Source: Geosiphon pyriformis (taxonomy: Eukaryota; Glomeromycota; Glomeromycetes; Archaeosporales; Geosiphonaceae). From it: 64,000 nucleotides of DNA. This document shows positions 1 through 10,180 of this stretch, piece by piece. The DNA is taken from assembly GCA_016748015.1 (NCBI GenBank), contig JAAOMT010000289.1, forward strand, positions 569,639 through 633,638, given 5' to 3'. The notes below the pieces were generated by a model that did no database searches, was not told the DNA's origin, and saw nothing but the letters and a program-made list of their open reading frames with translations. Each line of letters opens with the position of its first letter. Within the stretch, counting starts at the first letter, position 1. The position numbers were made by a program, and so were the translations under genes.

Positions 1-72
1 AATCTTTTGAAAATTGAGTTTCAAATTTTAACATTTTAAATATTAAAGTCTTAATTTTTCTTGCTGGTGTTT

Positions 73-80
73 TCACGTGA
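73..80. promoter_or_regulatory. TCACGTGA palindrome
   Basis: Perfect 8-bp palindrome containing the CACGTG E-box core, 41 bp upstream of the tRNA. Confidence 0.35.
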
Positions 81-120
81 TTGTGTTTAAATAAGATTCC
101 TGGAAAGCCTTTAGAAGCAC

Positions 121-203
121 GGTGATTTGGCCGAGTTGGTCTAAGGCGCCGCACTCAAGTTGCGGTCTCGAAAGAGGCGTGAGTTCGAATCTCACAGTCA
201 CCA
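121..203 (+). tRNA. tRNA-Leu (anticodon CAA)
   Basis: The cloverleaf reads directly. Acceptor strands are GGTGATT (121-127) and AGTCACC (196-202) with one G-T pair, and the discriminator A is at 203. The anticodon stem CCGCA/TGCGG encloses loop CTCAAGT, giving CAA at 156-158. A long class II variable arm follows, then a T arm GTGAG-TTCGAAT-CTCAC. There is no intron and no encoded CCA. A perfect TCACGTGA palindrome lies at 73-80 upstream. Confidence 0.96.
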
Positions 204-330
204 TATCTTCTATGCTCATTGTTAGTAAATTTCCTTAAAAATTCTGTATTTTAGCATTTTATAACAAAAGCCTTTTTCTCCTTATAACAAAATATTTCAG
301 TGATTATTTTACAGAAACTGCAATTCTATT

Positions 331-3300
331 TTAAGTAGAAGCTAAGGTGATGAATTTTCGCTTTTTTTTAGTTTTGGATTTCAATGCATCGATCTTTTCC
401 AACTCTTCATCGTCAGCATAATATTCGGCGGTTATATTTGCTTCCCAATCACGCTTTATGTATTTTAATGCTGCTAGATTGTATCCACACATATCCTTTT
501 AGAGTAAATAGGACATTAATAACGTGAGATTTTTAGAAAAATTAATTTCAAATATAAACCTTTTGTTGGCTCAATACTGCTCGGACATTTATTCGCAAAG
601 AATCCAACATTGGTCGCATAAGCCGATTAGCAACAATTTGATCATGATGGATACGAAGAAGATGGAACAATATTCGGCATGTTAAGGCAATATTCCATCC
701 CTGACCATCGAGAATTTTAGGCATTAATTTTAGGTAGATTGAAGTGTAATAATCAAACAAAACTTACCTTTGAAGCCCATATCTCTAAATAACTTAATAA
801 AGAAACAACCTTTCCAAAAGGTAAAACCAACAAAGATTCTTCTAACTCGGAAGATCTAATCTTCTCAATAGTTCTTAGTACATATTGCTCTGCAGTTAGA
901 TTCCCAAGAGCTATTAATATTGGATTCCGTTTTGGTGTACTACCAGGAGCTTGACCCTTGGCCTTGAGCTAATAGGATTGGTACAGAAATGATAAGCAAA
1001 AATTTGAAAAAATACATATAAGCACTTTATTTACCTTATTGAATGTTTCCCATGCGCTTTTATCATCATCTGCAATATCCAACGCCTCCATAATCTTTTC
1101 ACCTGATTTCAATGTTTCCATTGTTTGCTTACCAGCAGATGTGAGTTCAACGCTATCCTCAATTTTTGCTTGTTCAAATGAAGAGGTTATTGTTGATTCG
1201 TATAGTTTCTCCAATTCCTTTTCTCGCTCCTCTTCCAGAAAAAGCTGAAATCAATTTAGAAAGTTCCTTACCAATTATTGTGGTGTAGGATTTAGTGGAC
1301 TGAAAAATCATTTTAACAACATACCGGCTCATCTGTTTGCTCCCATACTCTAATAGACCGATCGTGTGAAGCTGAAACGACAAAGTCTCCTTTTTTGCTT
1401 ATCGCCAAAGTCCAAACCTCACCATGATGGCCTTCTAGGTTCATTATATTTTCAGACTAAATATTTGATAAAAAGGATTAAATATAGAGATATTAAAAAC
1501 AATAAAGTGATGAAACCAAAAACTCACTTTATCGCCATCCCAATATTTTACGAGTTTATCCTTACTAGCAGTAAAGAAAAAATGAGTGTTTTGCACAAAC
1601 TGTATTGCCATTATACTATCTTGATGAGCGAAAATTGATCTATGGCAATCTCCAAAGTCAAGACCCCATATTTTAACGTTCTTGTCAGCCGAACAAGTGA
1701 TGATCAATCGATTGTCTGAAGATATATCCATCGAGAGAACAGGTAACTAAAGCAGATTTAAATGAATTGTTCAGATTATAAGAAAAAGAATCCAAGATTA
1801 CTTCCCCTGAAAAATTACCTTATGCCCATATAGCGACAAGAAAAATTTTAATGAATCTTGGTAAAAAACTTTTACTGTTGCGTCCAATAAAGACACCGCA
1901 ATCAACTTTGAATTGGGGCTATATCTTACACACAATACATCATCAGTTACTTTTAATGTACGCGTATGTTGTAAAATGCGAGATGACTAAAGAATTGGGA
2001 GTTTGAAACTATCAATTAGTAAAGGTGAAGGAAACTTTGATTAAAAAAATACATATAGAAAATTCCAACATCATCAAAATTTCCACCAAACTCCCAGAAC
2101 TTGACTTGTTTATCGGCACTTCCTGTCACCAGCCCTTGTCCTTCTGGATAAACTTGCAGGGTCCAAATAGGCCCGTTATGAGCTGAAATTGATTCGAGCA
2201 ATGATGATGCTGCTATATCAAATATCTCTAGCTGTCCACTCTTAGTACCAATGACAACCTAAAAATATTTATGTCATAAGTTCTAGGTAAAAAGCTATTT
2301 CAATTAGATTTGTTATAAAAATATATTTACATGCTTTTTTGTGGGTAGAAATGCACTACACAGCGCATACCCACATTGTAGTGTACGAATACAAGAATTA
2401 GTTCTGATATTCCATATTTTTAGCATATCTATAAAGAAAATTCAGATTAATTATATATAATTCGATTCTTTATATACAAATATAATTTACCCATTGAAGC
2501 AGAACACAATAAAATATCATCTGCGCTTAGAGCTAGTGTTCTAATTTCATTTCGATGGCCAGGAATATCAACAGAATATAATTGAGAATGTGGCCTTTTC
2601 GCTTCCTTTTCAAACGGGAGATAGGCAGCATACACCTCAATCATATTATTTCTTAATGAGGTAAGAAGCTAGAAAGAGGGAGCCATTTTAACCCTTAATT
2701 AAAGATGAAATCATGAATGGATACTAAAGTTGACTTACATGTATTGCTCCAGCTTTCATATAATCGCCGTTAACAGCAAAATCAAACGAGCGTACTCTTC
2801 CAGATGTTCTAATGATCTCATAAGACGTGAATTCATCGGAAGCACGAATTTCTTCTTGAAAATCTATATCCATTCCATCAGCTGGTGGATTTTCAAGATC
2901 GGCTTCTTTTCCAACTTTCTTACTCTCCTTTAGTTTTTTTTCTGTTTCACGTTTACGTCGCCGACGCTGCTTCTTTTTTATTTCTTCATGTGTACGTAGT
3001 CGAAAAAGTTCTATAAATTTGTCTGGACCCTGAACACCTAAAAAACCAGCTCTAGGGTGAAACTTTAAAGTGCTAACGCGTGATTTGCTCTGCCTCTCTA
3101 CATTCCCATAGAAAATGATGGCCTTTCTAACCTATGTAAAAATCATTTGTATAATTATCACTCTAAAAAAATAAAAAAATAAAGAAAATGACAAACTTAC
3201 ACAGATTGATTTAAAAACGCACCTCGCTCTCCTCTTCGGTTTCATCGTGCGTTTGAAGACCTTTTTCAAGGATATTTTGATTAATTTTCCACACTTTTAA

Positions 3301-4268
3301 TTCCGGATCTCCACTTCCAGTCACGAGCAAAGTTCCACACTGGGAAATATCAAAATCCCAAACTTCACTTCGGTGTGCCACAACTGTCTCAATGCAATGT
3401 TGAGTACCCAAGTCCCATAATTTTAAAAGAGTGTCTTTTGAAGATGAAAGAAGATAACCAGGGGATAAGGTCTTAACGTCGGATTCTTGTCTTCCTAAGG
3501 AGGGCCTGGCGATAAATTGAATTGCGGTAATTTGATCTTTGTGACCACGCATTCTGTTGGTAATATTATTAATGTGGGATTATTTTAAGTTATTGGCCTC
3601 AAAATAACCGTCTTAGCCGAAAAAATTACTGATCAACTTGAAATAAAAATGTCCAAATGCTAACCTATAGAGCCCGACTTCACCTACAAGATCCCAAACG
3701 ATTAGATCCGTGTCTGATGATCCTGAGGCTAATCGTGTCCCACTTTTGTCAAAGCAAAGTGCCGTAACGGCACCACGATGTCCATTGAAAAGGACAGAGT
3801 AAACCGAGTTATTAATGTTCCATATTCTAATTGATCCATCAGAATACCTTTATGAAAGAGATGTTAGCATGACTTCGATTTAAAAAATAACGTATTGATC
3901 ATACACCAACCCAACTGCAAAGTCAACATTATTCGAACTTTTTTCTATGAAAGTCACTTCTGATTTGTTATCCATGTCATGCCAACGCGCAGTCTTTTGC
4001 AGGTGACAACGGATATATAAAAAGATAAAAACATATAATTATAAATAGATCGCTATAATTATTAGCTGTGTGTGATTTTAGATCTTAAAAGCCTATATTT
4101 TGATCTTAAACAGACCTCAATACCCCTTTTCAGGTCCCATATAACAACGTCTTCCAAAGCTGGTGATATTGCAAGTTTTCCTGTAACATCATATACAATA
4201 TTGGATAGCCAGCTCGATATCACACCAAAGGTTTTAAGAGGTTCATATCGAAAATAAGATTTCACCAT
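331..4268 (-). CDS. UTP12: U3 snoRNP / SSU processome WD40 protein Utp12 (Dip2, WDR3)
   Basis: This is a nucleolar scaffold of the UTP-B subcomplex, needed for 18S pre-rRNA processing. The protein opens [19 protein letters not shown], like yeast Dip2, runs through many WD40 blades (for example [20 protein letters not shown] and [16 protein letters not shown]) and ends in a Utp12 C-terminal helical domain and a lysine-rich tail. I place 15 exons: 4268-4116, 3993-3911, 3847-3665, 3553-3223, 3131-2739, 2668-2491, 2428-2331, 2258-2070, 1986-1819, 1746-1528, 1456-1325, 1244-1035, 968-768, 700-560, 495-331. All junctions are GT-AG and phases agree. The total is 2844 nt, or 947 residues, close to the yeast protein. 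A highly charged [11 protein letters not shown] stretch lies mid-protein between the two propellers. It is transcribed divergently from the decarboxylase gene, with 295 bp between start codons. Confidence 0.93.
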
Positions 4269-4563
4269 AATTCAAAGCTTAACGCAATCTATTGGCATGA
4301 AAAGTTGAAAACTTCTAATTTTGCGATTTTCATCTAATCAAATGATCTTCCTCAACAGATTACAGATAATCTTTACACATGAGCAGATGGAAAATTTTTG
4401 ACAACCGTGAAAGTGACCTTTGGGTAAATATGCCTATGCAAATTCATTTTTAATGTTTCTATTGAATTACCCAGTCAAGTCCTTTCTTCTCGAGAAAGTG
4501 ACTAACCCTTTTCATTTACTCGTTAAAACATATCATGTCTTCTAAGTCGTTTCGTTCTTCCTA
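4269..4563. promoter_or_regulatory. Shared intergenic region between divergent UTP12 and decarboxylase genes
   Basis: This 295-bp interval separates two outward-facing start codons, so it must hold both promoters. It is AT-rich, and I see no strong TATA box or known operator. A short upstream ATG on the plus strand (at about 4534) is closed by a stop just before the decarboxylase ATG. Confidence 0.5.
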
Positions 4564-6708
4564 ATGTTGACCCGAAACTTGAGCCAAAAATCAGACGATC
4601 TTTCCCTTGATGCAGCAGAACTCGATTTCTTGTTGTCACAAATGAAAGAGATAATGGTTGAACGTACGGGTCTTTATGACTTTTTCGTTTCTGGTGATTT
4701 TCTGTTCGATCTGATGATTATAAATAATTTAAACTCTTAGATTTGAAGGCTAGCAGAGATCCTGAGGCATTAGTCGTCAACTTTAAACCACCCGAAGAAT
4801 TGATGGGATTAATGGATTTAGATTTACCATACAAAGGTCTTGGTTTAAAGGGTAATTTGTGAGTTAATTATGACTAGGTTTTTGAAATTTAATCCTTCGA
4901 AATACAAATTTAGCAAGTCTTCAACTATTAGGTCTTATACCACTCCTTCGGAATATATTACTTTACAGCGTGAACACATGGAATCCGCGGTTCTTAGATA
5001 AACTTTATGCAGGGACCAACCCTGTGGGAATAATTTCGGAAATGTTGATCTCGCTGTTAAATGCTAATTCTCATGTATATAATGTCTCTCCTGTACTTAC
5101 CCTTATGGAATACAGAGTTTCTGAAAAATTGGGCAAATTATTAGGAATGGGTGAGGTATTGTGTTTCCGGATGGAAAATTTTGCACGAATGGTATTTGGC
5201 AAATGAATCATAGTAATTAAATATAGTACTGTTTAGAAATGTGGTGGTATTACTTGCCCGGGTGGATCATTTTCGAATCAACTCGCGATGATCACGGCGC
5301 GTAATCACTTATTTCCCGAAATTAAAACCAAAGGTTACTGTGCTTTTGGAAAAAGGTTAACCGTATTCACTTCGAGTGCCGCACACTATTCAATTCAGAA
5401 AACTGCAATGGCTTTGGGGTTAGGTTCTGAAAATGTCATAATTGTATCATGTGATGAAGAGGGAAGAATGAAAACTGACGAGCTCGGCATGTTAATTTCG
5501 TTTTTCTGTACCTCCTTAAGGGTTATTTGAATAAATTTTTAGGCAGCTTCTTTAAATTGATTTTCTGTAATAACTTTGCCTATCTTTAATTTGCCTATAG
5601 AGCGCCTTATCAATATGTCAATTGAAAGATGTGAAACACCATTTTTTATCAACGCCACCGCTGGCACCACAGTTCTTGTATGTGGTAGTTTTAGTCTATC
5701 TAATTCTAATTCCTCCATTTTGATAGTCGCAGCATATTAACCTTCCTTTGTCAAAAGGGCGCAATTGATCCACTTCGAAGAATTGGTAAAATAGCCAAAC
5801 GTTACAAAATATGGTTTCATGTTGATGGGTCATGGGGCGGCAATCTCATTTTCTCCGAGAGACGAAGACATTGGTTGGATGGATCCCAACTGGTTTGTTT
5901 ACCTTCTAAGCTTCCCTTTTACTAAACATAATCAAAATTCACCTTTATTCCAATGAAATATTTGTAGGCTGATTCTTTTACTCTCAATCCACATAAAATG
6001 CTCGGCGTACCTCTGCAATGTTCTTTTCTTCTCGCATATGATCGTGATATTTTCACAAAATCAAATGCTTTAGGTGCAGGATATCTCTTTCATGGCAATA
6101 AATACGATCTGGGGGATGGAACGGTAGGATGTGGACGACGTCCTGATGCTGTAAAACTATTTATAGGTTGGAAAATATACGGTATTGAAGGCTATAGCGA
6201 GCGAATTGAGTATGCTTTCAGCATGGCGGGTTATTTGACATCGTTGGTGAAAAAAAATCCACGTTTCCGGCTCGTAATCTCTCCGCCAACTTTGCAGATT
6301 TGCTTTTGGTATATTCCAAAGAACTTCTCAACGGAACTTGAACACACTGATTACACTGCTTTTTCACGAAGATTATCTGTTGTGACAAAGGGAATTCATC
6401 GTCTTATTAGCCAAGAAGGCAAGTTTATGATTGACTACGCCCCACTCACTTTGGATTGTCGTGAAATACCGGTATTTTTTCGAGTAGTAGTTAATGCGCC
6501 GACAATAAATGAAGGTCATTTGGATGAATTGGTCGAGATGATTGAAAGAAAGGGAGAAACAGGGATGGAGTGGATTGAGCACAAAGAAACAGAAATCCCG
6601 ATATATGACTTTTCTTGCCCAAATAGCAAAGTATCTTCGAATGTTCTGAACGGAGCAGGATTGCATGTAAATAGAAATGTATCTGTAGTCGGAAACAATG
6701 TTTTTTGA
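4564..6708 (+). CDS. PLP-dependent group II decarboxylase (glutamate / cysteine-sulfinate decarboxylase-like)
   Basis: A fold-type I PLP amino-acid decarboxylase that releases CO2 from an acidic amino acid. Visible marks are the HVDGSWGG block before the lysine, the Schiff-base lysine in LNPHKMLGVP (codon 5995-5997, near residue 305), INATAGTTV, and the family phrases VNTWNPRFLDKLYAGTNPVG and CGRRPDAVKLFIGWKIYG. Exons: 4564 to 4663 or 4669, 4741-4858, an 18-nt micro-exon 4914-4931, 4969-5155, 5237-5486, 5601-5677, 5758-5892, 5968-6708. This gives about 541 residues. The fifth intron appears to use a GC donor at 5487, because only that join restores the expected E-R-L-I reading. The micro-exon may be skipped without changing frame. 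The family is the fungal GAD-like group; I cannot decide between glutamate, cysteine sulfinate and aspartate as substrate. Confidence 0.88.
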
Positions 6709-6915
6709 TAATCAAGGATTCCAGATTCAGTTGAATTTGTTATGTATAACAAAATTCATCCAAGAGAGTGATTCTTCCCTAATGTAGAAATTCCTTTATT
6801 TATTAATAAAATCAATTTGCTAACCTAATCCCATTAGTATAAGCACTTCCTAGAATGTATGCAAAACGTAATAGAAGAAAAGATCTTATTCTGTACACAA
6901 CATCCCATGAAATGA

Positions 6916-8064
6916 TTATGGTGTAGTTGAGGATGAATCTGAGGATATAGTCAATGGTGTAGTCGAAGGAGGAATTTCGTCTTTGCGCGGCGGAACAGAA
7001 TCATCATTCAAAAGTGTAGCAATTGTAGGTTTTTTGATTGGTGATGAAGGACGGCTAGGAGTGGGAGTGTCCACTGGAGACAAATTGTAAGTTGGTGAAC
7101 CTTCTTCAGGAGTAGATGATAATGAAGAGGTGAGTGAACTAGTTGATGAGAAATAATCCTGTTGCTCTGGTGGATCTTGTTTCTGAGTCGTTAAATTCTT
7201 TGGTATGTTTTTTTTCGAGATTTCTAAGCTAGTCAAACCACCGTTAGCAGATAGATCTTTTTTCTCTTTGCCACTTTCATTCGTTCCCGCTATTTGTTTG
7301 TCTTTTCGTCGTTTAGACTTCTCTGGAACCGTGGTTACCTCTCCCATCGCATCCTTTCGCACTTCTGTCTTCAGAGCTGTCTCTTCTGATTGTGGTAAGA
7401 GAGTAGCATTGGTTTCAATCTTTGCTTTCGCTTGGCGTTTCCTAGGTTTTGGCTCCTTAGGATCTGAACTATTAGTTGCCGTTTTTCTTTTCCTGGGTTG
7501 TTTAGTGGTTGTAGCAATCGTTGTTTCGGAACTAACCGCGTCTTTTTTCCGTTCTTTAGAGGTCGCATTGTTTGCTTTCTTTGCCTCTGGTGGATTCTTT
7601 CTTGGTCTTCCTGGACCCGGTTGTCTCTTTTTAGCTGGCTTTTCAGGTAAAAGACAAGGTCCATTTTTGAAGAACTCCATAAGCTGTTCTGGAGGTTTGA
7701 AAATTCCTGCTTTAAAGTATTCTTGCCGCGCGCTTGGTCTTGCAACTGCGTAAAATTCTGAAGGTGGTTGCGTTACTTTACTTTTGAGATGGTTTAAATA
7801 GTTTTCTGTTTCGACCACTAGAAAATTTTCGAAGGTCTCATCGTCATCAGGAATAAGAGGGAGTATTGAGGTTTTCGGTGTACCATTACTAGCAGCAGTT
7901 GGTTGTTGAATCAGTAGATCTGGAACGAAAACAACATTGTTTTCTGTACCATTGAAAGGGACTTCGAAGCTGAACTTTATAAGAGGCGCTTCAATATTGG
8001 CTTGGCTGTCTAAAGACATTTGCTGGTTCCAGAAATATCTAACTGATCGTGTCAACCGTGTCAA
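6916..8064 (-). CDS. Basic AT-hook-like nuclear protein, otherwise unrecognised
   Basis: A single open frame of 382 codons. The first ~160 residues look folded, with a motif EYFKAGIFKPPEQLMEFFKN. This is followed by PGPGRPRKNPPE, an AT-hook-like GRPRK core, and then about 200 residues rich in Lys, Arg, Thr and Ser with runs such as KRRKDKQ and SSTSSLTSSLSS. I read this as an intrinsically disordered, probably nuclear DNA- or chromatin-associated protein. Methionine 1 is at 8064; Met16 (8019) is an alternative start. The gene converges on the decarboxylase with 207 bp between the stops. A long frame on the opposite strand (7205-7753) is a shadow of this one. Confidence 0.75.
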   Translation of the reverse strand: MTRLTRSVRYFWNQQMSLDSQANIEAPLIKFSFEVPFNGTENNVVFVPDLLIQQPTAASNGTPKTSILPLIPDDDETFENFLVVETENYLNHLKSKVTQPPSEFYAVARPSARQEYFKAGIFKPPEQLMEFFKNGPCLLPEKPAKKRQPGPGRPRKNPPEAKKANNATSKERKKDAVSSETTIATTTKQPRKRKTATNSSDPKEPKPRKRQAKAKIETNATLLPQSEETALKTEVRKDAMGEVTTVPEKSKRRKDKQIAGTNESGKEKKDLSANGGLTSLEISKKNIPKNLTTQKQDPPEQQDYFSSTSSLTSSLSSTPEEGSPTYNLSPVDTPTPSRPSSPIKKPTIATLLNDDSVPPRKDEIPPSTTPLTISSDSSSTTP

Positions 8065-8171
8065 CTTTAATAGCTACTAAAGTCACCTGACCTCAAAACA
8101 GGAGTTAATATATCATCTCAAATTTTCCTTGTAGCTACGTTTAAAATTCAATACAGCGTTAATCTAAAGTC
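8065..8171. promoter_or_regulatory. Compact bidirectional promoter between the AT-hook gene and the four-helix gene
   Basis: Only 107 bp separate the two divergent start codons, so the 5' UTRs and promoters of both genes must overlap here. I see no clear TATA box. Confidence 0.45.
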
Positions 8172-9012
8172 ATGCCTTCGTTAAGCACCTATGCTGTAAT
8201 TTCTTTAGGGTTTACTATTACTTATTTCTTCACAACATTAGCGCTATTAATGCCGAACTGGTGAGTAACCATTAGACGACTAAGGATTGCACGCCCACCT
8301 ATGAAAAAGGTGAAATCGAGGCGGCTCTTAGATAATATAGCAAAAAACTTTCTAACTTTATATGGGCTGTTTAGGTTGGTATTTTCACCACCTATACCTT
8401 GGCTTTCCACTGTTAATTATGGTCTCTTTGAGGTAATTTGACCCAAATGATCTCTAAGCATCAGAGAAGTTTTTTAACTTTTAAATTTCTGTGTTTGGAT
8501 TTTTCAATTATTAACAGAGATGTTCAGCATTCACTAATGGCTGCCATCCTTTTCCTGATCAAGAAAATGGTGATTGCGATGAAAAATATTTTTGCGATAA
8601 ATGGATAGCGGCTCGACTTGGCATGATTTTCGCTACTATTGTTGGCGGGTTGACGTGGTTATTTTTGTTACTTGTGTTAGTGAGTGGACGACAGCGTCGT
8701 GAGAAGTCCTGGGTTCTAGCTTCGATGTTGATGATGTTTCATGGTAAATTGAATTGTTGGAAATTTCAAAAATGAGTATTATTAATAATATATAAACTTT
8801 AATTTCGTCCTTTTTCAAAAGCTGTATTCCAATTCTTAGCCATCGGGCTAATTGCTCACCTATTTACCACAACCACCAGGTTCCTTTTTGCAACGAAATA
8901 CGACTTTTCATTCATTTTTGCTAATATATCTGCTTCGATTAGTGTCCTACTCTCAATCACTTTGTTGATGAACGGCCTCCTAGCACCTCCAGAGTATATC
9001 GCGCTCGCTTAA
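8172..9012 (+). CDS. Small four-helix membrane protein (claudin/SUR7-like layout), family uncertain
   Basis: Four exons with consistent phases: 8172-8260, 8375-8432, 8518-8743, 8822-9012. The total is 564 nt, or 187 residues. The N-terminus is a hydrophobic segment (residues about 7-27, ending LALLMPNW). An extracellular-type loop with four cysteines follows (RCSAFTNGC ... GDCDEKYFC). Three more hydrophobic segments come next: about FATIVGGLTWLFLLLVLV, FQFLAIGLIAHLF and SVLLSITLLMNGLL. The order TM1, Cys loop, TM2-TM4 is that of claudin/SUR7/PalI-type proteins, but I see no diagnostic signature, so the assignment is by topology only. All introns are GT-AG. Confidence 0.75.
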
Positions 9013-10180
9013 TATATGATTCTGAATCAATTTAATGATCCAATCAAGTTCACTCGGTCAATTCATATTTCAATTTGGAACTTTTTTTTATTTAGTATGT
9101 GTAACCTTTTCACTTAGGTATTTTTTATGATTGAACTTTAATTTTTGACATAATATTATTTTTCTTCAACCTTTTTATATTTACATAACAAAATTAGAGA
9201 TCAAATTATTAATAAGCTTTATTCATTAAAAAGAATTTAAAAATGTCTTAATAGGTTGCAACCAGTATATTGTTCAATTTTATTATTAAAATATCTTATT
9301 AAGTTTATTTTATTATTTTATGTACAATTAGTTATTTAATACATAATTTTTGCAAAATTTTATTAATAAAATACAAAAAATTATTACTTTAAAATTATTT
9401 AGTCATTAGATTTTTTTAATTCAAAAAAACAAATTTAATAAATTAATACTTTTTTAATTTTTAATACAACATATTTAAATTTATTACAATTTGGTTTTTG
9501 AATTAAAATTTACAGTTAAATACTGTTTATAAAAATAATAAATTATTAATAGAATATTACAAATTTTATAACACATTAAATTTAAATTTATAATATATTA
9601 AAAGCAAAAATTGATTGTTTTTTTACAAAAAACTACTATTTAATTAAAAATTTAAAAAAACAAAATTATTAATTATAATATTATAATATTATAATATAAA
9701 AAAATTTTAATAATAATATTTTAAATATCTTAATTCTTTTATTTTTTTTGTTAAATTTTAATATATATTTAAATTTTTTAAAAAAAACTAAAAAAATAAA
9801 TTAGTAAATAAAAAACCAAGTAATTTAAATTTTAATACTTATTAAAATATTAATAATTATTAAATATAGTTTTTTAATATATTAATTTTAATATAAAAAG
9901 TTTTTTAAATTATAAAAATTATAATTATATAATTTTAATAATAATTAAAATTAAAAACTTCTTTTTTTTCTATATTTAAAATTTTTTAAAGAGCATTTTT
10001 TGAAAAAAAAAATTTTTATTTTTCTTAATTGTATTTTTTTCAATATTTTTTAAGTTAATAATCTTTTTGTAATAAATCTAAAAACTGTTTCAAGTAGTAA
10101 TATATCTAAAAAGAAAGTATTTAAAGAGATCTTTTATAATTCTGTTAATAGTATTTTTTCTCAAAAAAAAAGAGTTTTAG
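9013..10180. other. Extremely AT-rich intergenic stretch, no gene seen
   Basis: Almost pure A/T with many TTAAT/AATATT runs and stops in all frames. No tRNA, ORF or clear repeat is recognisable. It forms the left edge of the transposon island and may be fully decayed element sequence. Confidence 0.6.

Noticed and set aside
6373-6752. Several minus-strand frames under the last decarboxylase exon.
   Set aside because: They overlap a well-supported coding exon and have no recognisable features.
7205-7753. 182-codon frame on the plus strand opposite the AT-hook gene.
   Set aside because: Low-complexity Phe/Leu/Ser translation that mirrors the Lys/Pro/Ser-rich coding strand; a shadow frame.
9013-10180. 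Possible centromere or replication origin because of extreme A/T content.
   Set aside because: No satellite array, no conserved box, and it borders decayed transposons; composition alone is not evidence.
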